In this document: positions 15,737-24,500 of the stretch, in pieces
Position numbering within the stretch: the first letter of the stretch is position 1
Layout of the letters: each line of letters begins with the position of its first letter
NCBI RefSeq assembly: GCF_018408705.1
Contig: NZ_AP023420.1
Span: 248,001 to 312,000, forward strand
Length of the DNA: 64,000 bases
Source: Pusillibacter faecalis
Lineage (GTDB): Bacteria; Bacillota; Clostridia; Oscillospirales; Oscillospiraceae
Direction: 5' to 3'
Position numbers and translations under genes: made by a program
The notes under the pieces: model-generated
What the model was told of the DNA's origin: nothing
Database searches by the model: none
Seen by the model: the letters and a program-made list of their open reading frames with translations, nothing else

Positions 15737-17060
15737 CCTGTTTCACCACCTCTTTATATTTTGTTTTCAAACCGTCTACCCGCCTTTGCTGCTCCCGCGT
15801 CAGGCCAAAGCCCATAAAACGGCAGGTATGGTCGTTTCGCAGAATGCAGTAGCACATGCGCTTCCAGCTTGGCACATCTTTTGTGGATTTAATGTCATCT
15901 GTGTGATCTGGAATCTTACCAAGGAAGATCACGCGGGAATCCCGCATCACCGTGTAATTGGAAACGCCGTTGCGCTGGATGCGGTAGCCATGGGCAATGA
16001 GCTCCTGGATGGTTTCCTCCCCCAGCCCACCTCCCGTTTTATGCCAAAAATCCAGAGAGGTCTGAAACTTTTTGATGTAGTTGTTTCTCAGTCTGACAGG
16101 AAGTGTGGCCAGCAGAAACTTCGTGTAGGACTCCCACGTGTGGCCCTCCGGCAGCGACAGCGTCCGGTAGGCCAGCGCCTTGGTCTTTCCATAAATGGCG
16201 CCGAAATTTGCCCCCCGCACACGCCCCACCAACCTTGTCCAGATCTCCGGATCAATGACGCGGTACAGATTCAGGCTGTCCTTGGCGGAATCGTTGAAAG
16301 GAGACGCCACCCGCATCTGACTTGGCTTTAATCCGGCCATGTAATAGAGATCGTACAGTTTGTTGTAATCGTAGCCGAACAGAGCGTTCGCGTGCCAGAC
16401 ATCGCTGGTGGACCAATCGTAAAGCGGCGAGGCGGCATAGGTATCCTTAAACTGCTTTGAAATCCAGCATCGATCCTGATAGCCGTACTTTTTGTTCAAA
16501 ATACCGCTATACCGCTGCAGAGATTCATCGGCGCGGATTCCCAGCAGACAGACAGTCTTTCCGCCTCCATGGGCAGTTCGGTACCAGCGGCCAAACTGCT
16601 TGGCCAGGTCCTCCTGATGCATCCGATAGCGGTATGTTGTCATTGGATTGTTTTTCAGATTGATGACGTATGGATGACGCGGCATTGGGCGGACCCAGAT
16701 TTCTTCCTTTGTGTCGTCCCAGGGATACCAATACATCTGGTAGCTGCTAAAACAGGTCCGGGTCGCCATTGGCAAACAGACCCAGTACAGATCAACCATG
16801 CGCTCTTTTTCTAACCGTTGAAAGGTCCGCTCCACGTACTCAGTTGTCACGGAATACTGTGCCTCAAAATCCTGATGAAACACGCCAATTCTTTTATGGG
16901 GGTAATATTTGCTCCGGAAATCCAATGCCATATTCAAAAGAAGCCCGCTATCTTTACCTCCGGAGAAAGAGACAAAAATATGATCAAATTCTTTGAAAAT
17001 AAAGTGCATCCGCTGCTGAAACGCCTCATATACAGTTTCTTTCAAATATTGCCGAATCAT
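15726..17060 (-). CDS. ibrA: IbrA-like PAPS-reductase-family protein (DUF3440)
   Basis: 444 aa. Residues ~28-60 carry the PP-loop ATP-pyrophosphatase signature VSFSGGKDSGLLLNMAL of PAPS reductase/ATP-sulfurylase-like enzymes. Residues ~250-440 form the DUF3440 region with late cysteines (KRMCYCILRNDHTC) suited to metal or Fe-S binding. The length and domain order match IbrA. A PP-loop enzyme paired with a ParB-like partner recalls the Dnd phosphorothioation enzymes (DndC, DndB) in composition, which raises the possibility of a nucleic-acid modification role; that is inference. A promoter (TTGATA / TAAAAT) lies at 17147-17120. Confidence 0.85.
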   Translation of the reverse strand: MIRQYLKETVYEAFQQRMHFIFKEFDHIFVSFSGGKDSGLLLNMALDFRSKYYPHKRIGVFHQDFEAQYSVTTEYVERTFQRLEKERMVDLYWVCLPMATRTCFSSYQMYWYPWDDTKEEIWVRPMPRHPYVINLKNNPMTTYRYRMHQEDLAKQFGRWYRTAHGGGKTVCLLGIRADESLQRYSGILNKKYGYQDRCWISKQFKDTYAASPLYDWSTSDVWHANALFGYDYNKLYDLYYMAGLKPSQMRVASPFNDSAKDSLNLYRVIDPEIWTRLVGRVRGANFGAIYGKTKALAYRTLSLPEGHTWESYTKFLLATLPVRLRNNYIKKFQTSLDFWHKTGGGLGEETIQELIAHGYRIQRNGVSNYTVMRDSRVIFLGKIPDHTDDIKSTKDVPSWKRMCYCILRNDHTCRFMGFGLTREQQRRVDGLKTKYKEVVKQDGI

Positions 17061-17119
17061 ATCACCACGACCTTCTTACTTCCATATATTGTAAATTTAT
17101 CCAAATTCTTCTATGGTTT

Positions 17120-17147
17120 ATTTTACCACAGTTTATAAATTTATCAA
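17120..17147 (-). promoter_or_regulatory. promoter of ibrAB
   Basis: On the minus strand TTGATA (17147-17142), a 16-bp spacer, then TAAAAT (17125-17120), within an AT-rich tract about 60 bp before ibrA. Confidence 0.55.
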
Positions 17148-17160
17148 ATATATTGTCGAA

Positions 17161-17517
17161 AAGTGTCGAAAATCCCTTGACTATGTACGATCCGGGTTCG
17201 GTCCAGGCCGCAAATGAGTGCCAAAGATATTGCAGCCATGACGAAGGAGATTGGGCTGCCAATGTCCGCAGGATCAGATGCCCTACAGCTCCGCAGTATA
17301 GAGAAAAACCGACTTTATTGAATCCTAAATATGCCTGTTTTAAGTGATGTCAGCAAAGGATGCCTCCCCGTTTTCCAGCCTTGTTCTTCTCTATATGCTT
17401 TATTTGATTTGCAAGCTGGCTCCGCTTATTGAAAGGCAAAAAACTACCCCCCCCCTTATTTTCAGTGATAAAGAAGTATTTGTAGGGGGAAAAGGATATC
17501 CAAAAATTGTTCTATCA
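17161..17517 (+). other. degenerate intergenic DNA with a short coding-like remnant
   Basis: A 35-codon frame at 17214-17321 (MSAKDIAAMTKEIGLPMSAG...) has a natural amino-acid composition but no clear ribosome binding site and stops early. It is probably a gene remnant. A run of nine C residues near 17446 and otherwise AT-rich sequence follow. No intact gene is visible. Confidence 0.35.
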
Positions 17518-18369
17518 TGGTCATCAGAGTAGATGAGCCTTCACAAATCCTCCGATTGGAGGTAGACGAAAAACTCAACGGGCTATTTGCAAAACCTATA
17601 CAGCTGCTGTGTCAGACTTAGTGGAAAGCAAAATTAGAGTTCCATTGGACGGAAGTTATCAGCCTAATGAAGACGAATTTCTGTCCGTTGAGCATTTCAC
17701 TTTGTCAGATGAAATGAGTGAAGCCGTTCGAGATCCTATAAGAGTAATCCCATATCAAAAAGAAGATGATTCCTTTCCTGAAATCAAAGCGATTTTTGTT
17801 GGTAAATCTGTTAAAGTAAATGGCACCGAAACGTTCCTGGTTGCATTTCAGCGTTTTCGGAAGGAGCGGTATATCTCTCCAAGAGGCTGCAATCTCTTTT
17901 TTCCCAATCATACATTTTATCGCCAGCGCAACTTTGGAATCAGCATACTGGATAGGTTGACTGCTACTATAACAGAGGAGAATTGCAGTTTTCCTCCGTC
18001 TTCTTTGCGCGGCAGGTTTTGACTTGAGTAGATTCTACCGTTCTGCCACGGATCAAGAAGTTGAATCATTTGCTTCCAGCAAACTACTGTCTGTAGAAAA
18101 ATCTTAGGAATTCAAAAATATGACCAATACATGGATTCGTCGCAAAATCGCAATGATCAATGATTCTGGTAAATAATTCAGCTGCCAAAATTAAAAGATT
18201 GGCTAAACTAGCAGGCATCGACATTGTGGTAGAAGGCAAAAAGACTGTCATCCCCAATGATAAAGAGCAACTAAAAATTGTCCTGGGATTCCTTGATGAA
18301 GATGCATATAAAGGCCCATTTTTGAATAACATGTTTCTTGCAAACTCTAAGCGGAAGATCAAACAGTAA
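17518..18369 (+). pseudogene. KwaB-like (DUF4868) defence-type gene, broken by frameshifts
   Basis: Four successive frames together read like one DUF4868 protein, the family of KwaB from the Kiwa anti-phage system. Segment 1 (from 17518) MVIRVDEPSQILRLEVDEKL; segment 2 (from about 17615) VESKIRVPLDGSYQPNEDEF to NFGISILDRL; segment 3 (18018-18171) FDLSRFYRSATDQEVESF and TWIRRKIAMINDSG with an internal TAG; segment 4 (to 18369) LAKLAGIDIVVEGKKTVIP, LGFLDEDAYKGPF and SNSKRK-like NSKRKIKQ. The RRKIA-INDSG and FLDED...NSKRK pattern is what I recall from this family. At least three frame changes and a stop show it is dead. No KwaA partner is seen. Confidence 0.6.
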
Positions 18370-18387
18370 ATCGAAAGCATATAAAGT

Positions 18388-18427
18388 CAGAGGGGCAAGG
18401 TACTTTGTACCTTGCCCCTCTGGTTCT
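18388..18427. terminator. 16-bp-stem terminator
   Basis: 18388-18403 pairs perfectly with 18407-18422 (loop TTT), followed by GGTTCTGTTTTG. It ends the KwaB-like remnant. Confidence 0.75.
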
Positions 18428-18632
18428 GTTTTGACATCACAACCACACCCTCACGGCAAAGCCGCCTTTGAAAAAGTAGTGTTCGTGTAATGTCCATTTT
18501 GGCAAGGGGAGACAATTCGAATCCCGCATGCCTTTGGGCCTTTCAGGACAATTTTTACCGAAGCTTCAGCATATTTGTATAGTACAGGTATCCTACAACC
18601 AATAAGTTATAATGCACAGTACCATGCTTTGA

Positions 18633-19211
18633 CCCGCTCATAATATCGGCCTTCGCTGGCGAAACGTCCATCTGGATGAAGACTGCTTCGGTGTGGTGGA
18701 GCAGCTTCCGTTTGATGTTCCTGCCGACACCACCACAATCTCGGAAATGGCTCCGGTCAAGTCCAGCGAACGCACCCTTCCAATCACGCCACTCACGAAG
18801 CCCTATTTTGAGCGGCATTTAGCCCTTCAAAATGAGCAGAAGCGGTTTTCCGGATTATCAGGAGAAATTTACTATGACAACGATTTGGTATTTGCCAAGC
18901 CAAACGGTGCTCCCAAGCGGCGGGAGCGCATTTCTGCAAACTTCGGCCAGCTACTTCGGCACTCCGGTATGCCTCATATGCGTTTCCGTGATTTAAGGCA
19001 CACAGCGGCTACCAACATGCATCAATTAACCGGGGACTTCTACACAATAGGGCAAATTTTAGGGCACAGCTTAAAGGGAATCGGCATCCAGCTCCAGCTA
19101 TCCAACAACTTAGAGGCTGTCACCGCTCAATATGTGGATGTGCGGATGGATCGTAAATTATTGGTGCTGAATACCTATCATCAGTCAGTGCTTGGAGAGA
19201 GCGCAGAATAA
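18633..19211 (+). pseudogene. tyrosine recombinase (integrase), N-terminally truncated
   Basis: The open frame encodes only the catalytic half of a phage/ICE-type integrase. It begins inside the conserved IGLRWRNVHLDED region (normally about residue 200) and runs through LPITPLTKPYF to MRFRDLRHTAATNMHQ (the R..H box II arginine/histidine) and IGQILGHSLKG. The tyrosine region is altered: TAQYVDVRMDRK stands where T..YsHv.. is expected. A stop codon directly precedes the fragment and there is no start. It marks a formerly mobile element inserted beside ssrA. Confidence 0.85.
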
Positions 19212-19213
19212 GA

Positions 19214-19260
19214 CCCTCAAAAAATGGGAGGCTGTAAAACAGCCTCCCATTTTTTGAGGG
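19214..19260. terminator. 22-bp perfect hairpin terminator
   Basis: 19214-19235 and 19239-19260 are perfectly complementary (loop AAA) with A/T tracts within the stem (CAAAAAATGGG / CCCATTTTTTG). It lies just after the integrase remnant and can work in both directions. Confidence 0.85.
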
Positions 19261-19421
19261 TGCCGCAGCGTCGCAACGCTGCGAACTTTTTTAACGGTAC
19301 ATCCCAATAATCTGTTCAACAGTGGGTATTTTATTACTTTATCAAAATGTCTAAGTGAGTAGACATTTGGGGGAAATATGCTATACTATAATCATCGTAA
19401 TATCAATTTGGAGGTGTTACC

Positions 19422-20087
19422 TTGGAAGGACTTTTTGCTTTTTTGAGTTTTCAAAATATTGTAAACATTTTTGTTATTTTAGGTGGTGTTTCAGCTTTTA
19501 TAATATATGCCACTCAAAGACGGGCATCTGTTAAATCAGCCTTTACTATGGTCATCAATCAGATAGATGGTATTGAAGAAGTAATATCTAAACTTCGTTC
19601 CACGCAAGCCGATGGTAAATTATGTAATGAGGAGGTGTTTAAATCAGATCAGATTTTATCCAGAAATTTTTAGTCTGAATATAAGCATCTTATCATGCGA
19701 CAATTAGATCAGACTGATATAAAAATTTTAGATGAATTTTTTTATAATGCTGAACAAATTGAATTGGCTCGTAAGTCAATCATTAAGGCGATGGAAAACG
19801 GTTGGCACTCCAAAGCATTGGCGGAGCAATATATTTTGGCAACATATTTATCAGCTGGAATTGATCAAAAATTAAGTCACTTACCTGGAGAACAACCTGA
19901 TTTTACTGCAATCGATAGTTTTGTCGAACAAAAATGCCGTTTATTCTCCCAGACATTTGAACCCCGGTTTGAACTGTTTACCCCTAATATTCCAGTATCT
20001 ATTTTAGTAAAGCAACTAAATTTCTATAAGCCGATTTCTACCAGTGTTACATATAAGAAGGTTAAGAAGTGCTCCTATAATAAATAG
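19422..20087 (+). pseudogene. membrane-anchored hypothetical protein split by an in-frame TAG
   Basis: A TTG start at 19422 follows GGAGGTG, with TATACT/TATAAT promoter-like sequence upstream. The first 83 codons give an N-terminal membrane helix (FQNIVNIFVILGGVSAFIIYA) and a coiled-coil-like tail, then TAG at 19671-19673. The same frame continues as SEYKHLIMRQLDQTDIKILDEFFYNAEQ to 20087 with no second ribosome binding site. This looks like a single ~221-codon gene with one nonsense codon. The second half is helical (YNAEQIELARKSIIKAME). Function unknown; a defence-related membrane sensor is possible but unsupported. Confidence 0.55.
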
Positions 20088-20088
20088 A

Positions 20089-20128
20089 AGATGGGACTCC
20101 TCTCATGTGGGGGTCCCATCTTTTTACT
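20089..20128 (+). terminator. rho-independent terminator
   Basis: AGATGGGAC (20089-20097) pairs with GTCCCATCT (20113-20121), followed by TTTTACTTTT. It directly follows the split membrane-protein gene. Confidence 0.8.
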
Positions 20129-20263
20129 TTTGCCTCATCGTAGAAATGATATAATATGAAAAATTAATTTTAAACCTCAATCGTGGTCTCTCTGTGCTCC
20201 CCTTTTTATAAAGAGCAAGCTATATTTTAGTACAACTCTTTACTGCTTAATTTTAAGGTGCCG

Positions 20264-20347
20264 GGCACCATTTGGGCACCATAGAACCAAATTTTTGTAT
20301 GCTCTACTCATCGGGCGGGCACCACAAGTTCGGCACCACGGGCACCA
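20264..20347 (+). repeat. five short GGCACCA repeats
   Basis: GGCACCA occurs at 20264, 20275, 20318, 20332 and 20341, several within GGGCACCATTT. The spacing is irregular. It may be the remains of a recombinase arm-binding region or a decayed coding repeat; no gene is apparent. Confidence 0.4.
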
Positions 20348-21051
20348 TTTCGCAGAATTGCGCCCTCAATCTGAGCAACACGCAAAAAAGAAATCCCTTG
20401 AAACCATTGAGGCTCAAGGGATTTGTGGCAGGGGGTAACAATTCCGAACCCTGCACCCAAAAGTCCTGTGCTGCAACAGATTTGGAAATCAGGCGACTAC
20501 GTCCCGAAAGGTTCTCTGCGGCAAGAGGAACTCAACGGTATTTCACCCATATCCAAAAACATCATAACCTTCCTAATTAAGTCAATATAGAAAGCTAACT
20601 TAGAGAAACGGAGTTTCGTCAAAGTATCTTCTTTTATACAGAGTTTTTCATCTGTCTTTTCATTTCTGTACCCGGTCCAATGTCTCACTGTCAACAGTGG
20701 GTACACGGGCAGTATAAACTGAAGTTTCATTTTATGGCTCCAGGTGAAAGAACAGTTAAAATCAAAGTTCCTTAGATTATCGCTGTCTGCTTTCGTATAT
20801 CTTGACACCACGAATCCAATTGTACTTCAGCGTTTGAGTCAATATCTTTTCAGTGTGAGAGCAAATGCAGTTTCTTCAAGCAACAAATAAAACAGAGAAT
20901 ATCTTTTGAGGTTCTTTCCTCCTCTTTCTCAGCAATAAGCGAAAAAACTTAATTCCTTCATTGCTTTTACATATTCTTCTTTGTGGCTCCCGCTATGGAG
21001 AACTAACCGATACATGAGATTTTTAAAATATACCTTTCTTCTTTTAAGGGG
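20348..21051. other. AT-rich degenerate stretch, no intact gene
   Basis: Contains a hairpin AAATCCCTTGA / TCAAGGGATTT (20391-20401 with 20414-20424) and a minus-strand open frame (20497-20811, 104 codons, MVSRYTKADSDNLRNF...) that lacks a ribosome binding site and any recognised motif. I consider it non-coding or a remnant. Confidence 0.4.
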
Positions 21052-21237
21052 GAGGCAGCCTATCGCCGAGAATACACATCAGAAAAACATTTTTGCAGAT
21101 GTGTCGCAGAATACATTACGTTCTACAATGAGGTGCGTCCCCACCTAACGCTGAGATACCAGACACCGCAAGCCTTCGAGGAGGCTTATTACTTGTCTTA
21201 TATCAAAAAGTCATGTTCAACTGGCCGTGAACCGTAA
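21052..21237 (+). pseudogene. IS3-family transposase C-terminal fragment
   Basis: 61 codons reading EAAYRREYTSEKHFCRCVAE, then YITFYNEVRPHLTLRYQTPQAFEEAYY before the stop. This is the end of an IS3 OrfB integrase core (the catalytic-Glu helix is lost; the FYN..RPH..L...TP motif is intact). There is no start or upstream part. It is unrelated in sequence to the complete IS3-type gene at 21889 and so records a second, older insertion. Confidence 0.75.
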
Positions 21238-21294
21238 AAGTTTTGCATTTACGTTTGACAAGTTTTGATTCATATCAGAAATCTATATAAAAAC

Positions 21295-21320
21295 AAAAGC
21301 CTTGATATGTCAAGGCTTTT
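21295..21320. terminator. hairpin terminator
   Basis: AAAAGCCTTGA (21295-21305) pairs with TCAAGGCTTTT (21310-21320). The flanking A and T tracts make it usable on either strand; it abuts the stop of the minus-strand gene ending at 21320. Confidence 0.75.
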
Positions 21321-21751
21321 TATGACGGAGAACCCCGCTTTTCGATAAAAATGTTCGAAAAGCGGGGTTCATTCACCAAAAAAGACCTTGCATCCATAGT
21401 CGAAAACAATTTTTTAGAATAACTTCTGGCAATCATTTTTAGTTCTGGAGTTAAAGCATCAGATAAGTCAATACCGATTAAGTCAGGGAAGCAGGAATAT
21501 GCTTCCTTTAAAAACTGAAAAGCTTTTTCATCTGTCAGAAACCTTTCTGACAGAAATGCAATTGCAACATCATACAGTTCAGGCATAATTGGCCCGGTAT
21601 ATCGATCTGCAAAGAGCATTATGTTTTCAGTACGGTTCCTCCCATTATATGGGTGCAAATATTCTGGAAGCGCATCAAAAAATTCTAAAACGCGAGGGTA
21701 ATCACTATGGGGCGGTGGGGGCGCCGCAGTACATAGGTACAATATTTTCAT
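21320..21751 (-). CDS. hypothetical protein (143 aa)
   Basis: A possible start at 21751 (MKILYLCTAAPPPPHSDYPR) has GGGAGAAATT just upstream; another in-frame start lies 17 codons before. The protein looks globular and mixed alpha/beta (MLFADRYTGPIMPELYDVAIAFLSERF, LIGIDLSDALTPELKMIARSY), with no motif I recognise. The last codons overlap a 14-bp hairpin (about 21332-21367), which may act as a terminator. It sits between IS3 fragments in the accessory island, so horizontal origin is likely. Confidence 0.5.
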   Translation of the reverse strand: MKILYLCTAAPPPPHSDYPRVLEFFDALPEYLHPYNGRNRTENIMLFADRYTGPIMPELYDVAIAFLSERFLTDEKAFQFLKEAYSCFPDLIGIDLSDALTPELKMIARSYSKKLFSTMDARSFLVNEPRFSNIFIEKRGSPS

Positions 21752-21888
21752 AATTTCTCCCATTCCAACAATCGACGTGCGTAAGCATATTCGCATTTTC
21801 ATATGGACACGTTTATGAATTTACTGTAATTATACTATGGTAGCTTACAGAGAACAACCCGATTATTGGAAAAAGAGGTGGTATTTAG

Positions 21889-23016
21889 ATGACAAAGCGC
21901 TATCCAGACAGTTTGAAACAAATCGTTATTGATCAATACAAAGAGGGCCTTACTGCAAAATCAATTTGCGCAAAATACGGCATTGCTCGCAGCACGCTAT
22001 TTCTATGGAAAAGGCAATACGCTGCCGACGAAACCGGACAGATGCCGCGAGAACGATACTTACTGGAACAGGAACTCGAACGATTCCGCACAGAAAATAT
22101 GATTTTCAAAACTTGCGGTTGCTCACCAGTATCCCCTTTGGCTGAACGCTTATCAGCAATCGATACGCATCAGGAAAAATTCAGTATCCACGCCCTATGC
22201 CGTGTATTGCAAGTCAATCGATCCACTTATTATCATCACGCATTTCGTTCTCCGAATAAAACACAGCTGCAGATTGAAGACGAAGTGCTGAAGCCACTAA
22301 TTGCAGAGATATTTTCAAAGAGCAAAGGACGTTTTGGTGCGCGGAAGATTCGTTCCAAGTTGATGGGACTGGGTTACACAGCCAGCGAACGAAGAATCCT
22401 TCGGCTGATGAAAGAACTCGGTCTATCCTCTGCTGGTCCGAAGCCGCGATTGAACTCAGCAAATGATCGGCAGTATCAGTACTATCCCAACAAACTAAAA
22501 CGGAACTTCCTCACCGACGCACCAAACATGGTGTGGGTCAGTGATATTACATACGCCAAGGTAGGTATGGACTTCCTATACCTCTGTGTGGTAATTGATC
22601 TGTACTCGCGCAAAGTGGTTTCTTACAGCATTTCGGAATACATAGATACAGCACTGGTAACGCAGGCTTTTCTGGATGCATTTCATACGAGAAACCCTTC
22701 AACTTCTCTGGTGTTTCATAGCGATCAGGGAACTCAATACACGTCATTTGAATTTTGCAATCTGCTTAAACAACACAAGATCACTCAATCCTTTTCCGCT
22801 CCTGGCTCCCCGCACGACAATGCCGTTGCAGAATCCTTTTTTGCATCCATCAAGAAAGAGGATTTCCGCCGGAACTACTATAAAACTGAAGAAGAGTTCC
22901 GTACAGCGGTGGCGGAGTATGTCGAGTTCTATAACGACTATCGGCCTCATCAGCGACTTGGTTTCCTGACGCCAAACCAAGTGGAAAAAGAGTTTTACAA
23001 CTCAACAGCAGGGTAA
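21889..23016 (+). mobile_element. IS3-type insertion sequence transposase, single fused ORF
   Basis: 375 aa in one frame. Residues 1-55 are the OrfA-type HTH (YPDSLKQIVIDQYKEGLTAK, then SICAKYGIARSTLFLWKRQY). Residues ~90-160 are the OrfB HTH_21 region (VNRSTYYHH). Residues ~205-370 are the rve core with the DDE triad: VWVSDITYAKV, FHSDQGTQYTS and NAVAESFFASIKKE. IS3 members usually need a -1 frameshift between OrfA and OrfB; here they are fused and the OrfA leucine-zipper part is shortened. No clear terminal inverted repeats were found, so the ends of the element are not placed. It is 66 bp from the tmRNA 3' end. Confidence 0.9.
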
Positions 23017-23082
23017 ATGAAAATGCCTGCAGTATTTGACCAGTCCAAAAATGACTGTCTAAAATACTGTAGGCATTCCATC

Positions 23083-23445
23083 TGGTGGAGGTGGGGGGAG
23101 TTGAACCCCCGTCCGAAAGCACTTCAACGGGACTTTCTCCGGGCGCAGACGGTTATTGTGGAAGTCTTTCTTCCCGTTTCCCTTCCAACCGGCAAGCCGT
23201 CACGCCGATTGGTCGGGTCAGAGTCATGATGCATGGGCGGGTCAACTCTTTCCCGCCTCACGGACGCCACATCAACGACGCCTTCCCCGGCCTGTGGCCT
23301 CTCCGGTTCAGACGGCCGCCTTAATTAGGCAGCGACAGCAACTTGTCTGTTGTTGTTTAATTTATAAATTGCCCATTTTCAGGATGCTGGGCGCATCCGC
23401 CCGCTGGTCCCGTCTCCATACCCCCGTCGAAACCGGTACACCCCC
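23083..23445 (-). ncRNA. ssrA: transfer-messenger RNA (tmRNA)
   Basis: The 5' end reads GGGGGTGTACCGGTTTCGACGG and the 3' end GGGGGTTCAACTCCCCCCACC followed by TCCACCA. The 5' GGGGGTG pairs with CACCTCC to form the acceptor stem. The internal tag reading frame ends AACAACAACAGACAAGTTGC then TGTCGCTGCCTAA, encoding ...NNNRQVAVAA. It rescues stalled ribosomes with SmpB, whose gene lies 1.7 kb upstream on the same strand. The accessory island joins right at its 3' end, a frequent integrase target. Confidence 0.95.
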
Positions 23446-23716
23446 ATGTCGCCGGAAGAAACGATGCTCCCGCCGCATTTGCCGCAGGCCTTGGACCTTC
23501 CGGAAATGCTCCGGATCGCTTCGTTGCCCCTCCTCTCAACATCGCCTCCGCTTTGCTGGGCTCCGATGTTGGTCAAGACATTGGGATTTACCTGCAAGCT
23601 CCGCTTCTCAGCATCGAATCTCCTCCGATGCCGCCTGAGATGCTGGCAGGTTCAGGGTCACTGATAAGAATTGTAACACATTCTATTGTCAGAATGTGTT
23701 ACAATTCCATGACAAA
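23446..23716. other. tmRNA upstream region with a hairpin
   Basis: Holds a 17-bp inverted repeat GAATTGTAACACATTCT / AGAATGTGTTACAATTC near 23668-23707, probably the terminator of the preceding SDR gene. A 72-codon minus-strand frame (TTG at 23597) runs into the tmRNA and is not convincing. No clear tmRNA promoter was identified. Confidence 0.5.
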
Positions 23717-24475
23717 TCAGGTTTTTGTGAATTTGACCATTAGTTTAACCGGGGTAACCTTGGCCAAAACCCGGTAGAACTTATAAAACAGCTTCGGCGT
23801 ATAGATCACCCGGCCCGCTCTGGCGGCCCGGAGCGCGCCGCCGGCCACTTGTACCTGGTCACAGTAGGGGAGCCTTTCAAACATCCGGGAGTTGCCCGCA
23901 ATGTTTCCCGCCTCCAAAAACTCTGTCCGCATAGGGGCCGGGCACACCGCCGTCACTGTGATCCCCTTGTGCCGCAGCTCCTCCGCAAGGCCGATGGAGA
24001 ATGCGCTCACATAGGACTTCCCGGCGGAGTACACCGTCATCCTGGGAGTGGGGCAAAACGCCGCGATGGAGGATACATTCAAAATCCGGCTGCCAGGAGC
24101 CATAAAGGGTACCGTGATATTGGTAACCGCAGTCAGCGCCCGCAGATTTAAGTCGATCATCCGGGTCTGCGTGGAGGTTTCAACCTCTCCAACATTCCCC
24201 AGATATCCGCAGCCGGCATTGTTCACCAACAGCGCTACCTCCGGCTGCTCTGAGGCCAGCTTCTCCTGCAACGTCATAAAGCTCATGGGGTCGCACAGAT
24301 CCAACGGCATGCAATCCACCTGCTGATCCGGCATAGCCGCAGCCAGCTCTTCCAGGCGCTCTGCCCGGCGCGCAATCAGCCAATAGGCCTCGATCTCTGG
24401 AAAAACCGCTGCAATTTGCCGGACAATCTCCCGGCCCAAGCCCGCGGAGGCTCCTGTGACAATGGCTGTCTTCAT
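23717..24475 (-). CDS. SDR-family NAD(P)-dependent oxidoreductase
   Basis: 252 aa, classical short-chain dehydrogenase. The cofactor loop is TGASAGLGREI at residues 7-17, followed by NNAG near 90. The catalytic Ser is in LNVSSIAAF near 140 and the YxxxK pair in YSAGKSYVSAF near 155. The substrate is unknown; similar proteins are often annotated as DltE- or YqjQ-like. GGGAGG precedes the ATG by 8 nt. It starts 25 nt after the cyclophilin gene and so probably forms an operon with smpB and the cyclophilin. Confidence 0.9.
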   Translation of the reverse strand: MKTAIVTGASAGLGREIVRQIAAVFPEIEAYWLIARRAERLEELAAAMPDQQVDCMPLDLCDPMSFMTLQEKLASEQPEVALLVNNAGCGYLGNVGEVETSTQTRMIDLNLRALTAVTNITVPFMAPGSRILNVSSIAAFCPTPRMTVYSAGKSYVSAFSIGLAEELRHKGITVTAVCPAPMRTEFLEAGNIAGNSRMFERLPYCDQVQVAGGALRAARAGRVIYTPKLFYKFYRVLAKVTPVKLMVKFTKT

Positions 24476-24500
24476 GCAATACGCCTCCCTTTTGACCTGA

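Noticed and set aside
17446..17454. poly-C tract as a phase-variable switch
   Set aside because: It is not inside an intact gene or promoter, so no switching role can be argued.
18490..18540. tRNA T-arm-like word (ATTCGAATCCCG) as a tRNA gene or att site
   Set aside because: No cloverleaf can be formed around it and no second copy exists nearby; a similar word at about 20445 is too different.
23379..23597. 72-codon minus-strand frame running into tmRNA
   Set aside because: TTG start with weak ribosome binding site, overlaps the tmRNA 5' end, and no recognisable protein pattern.
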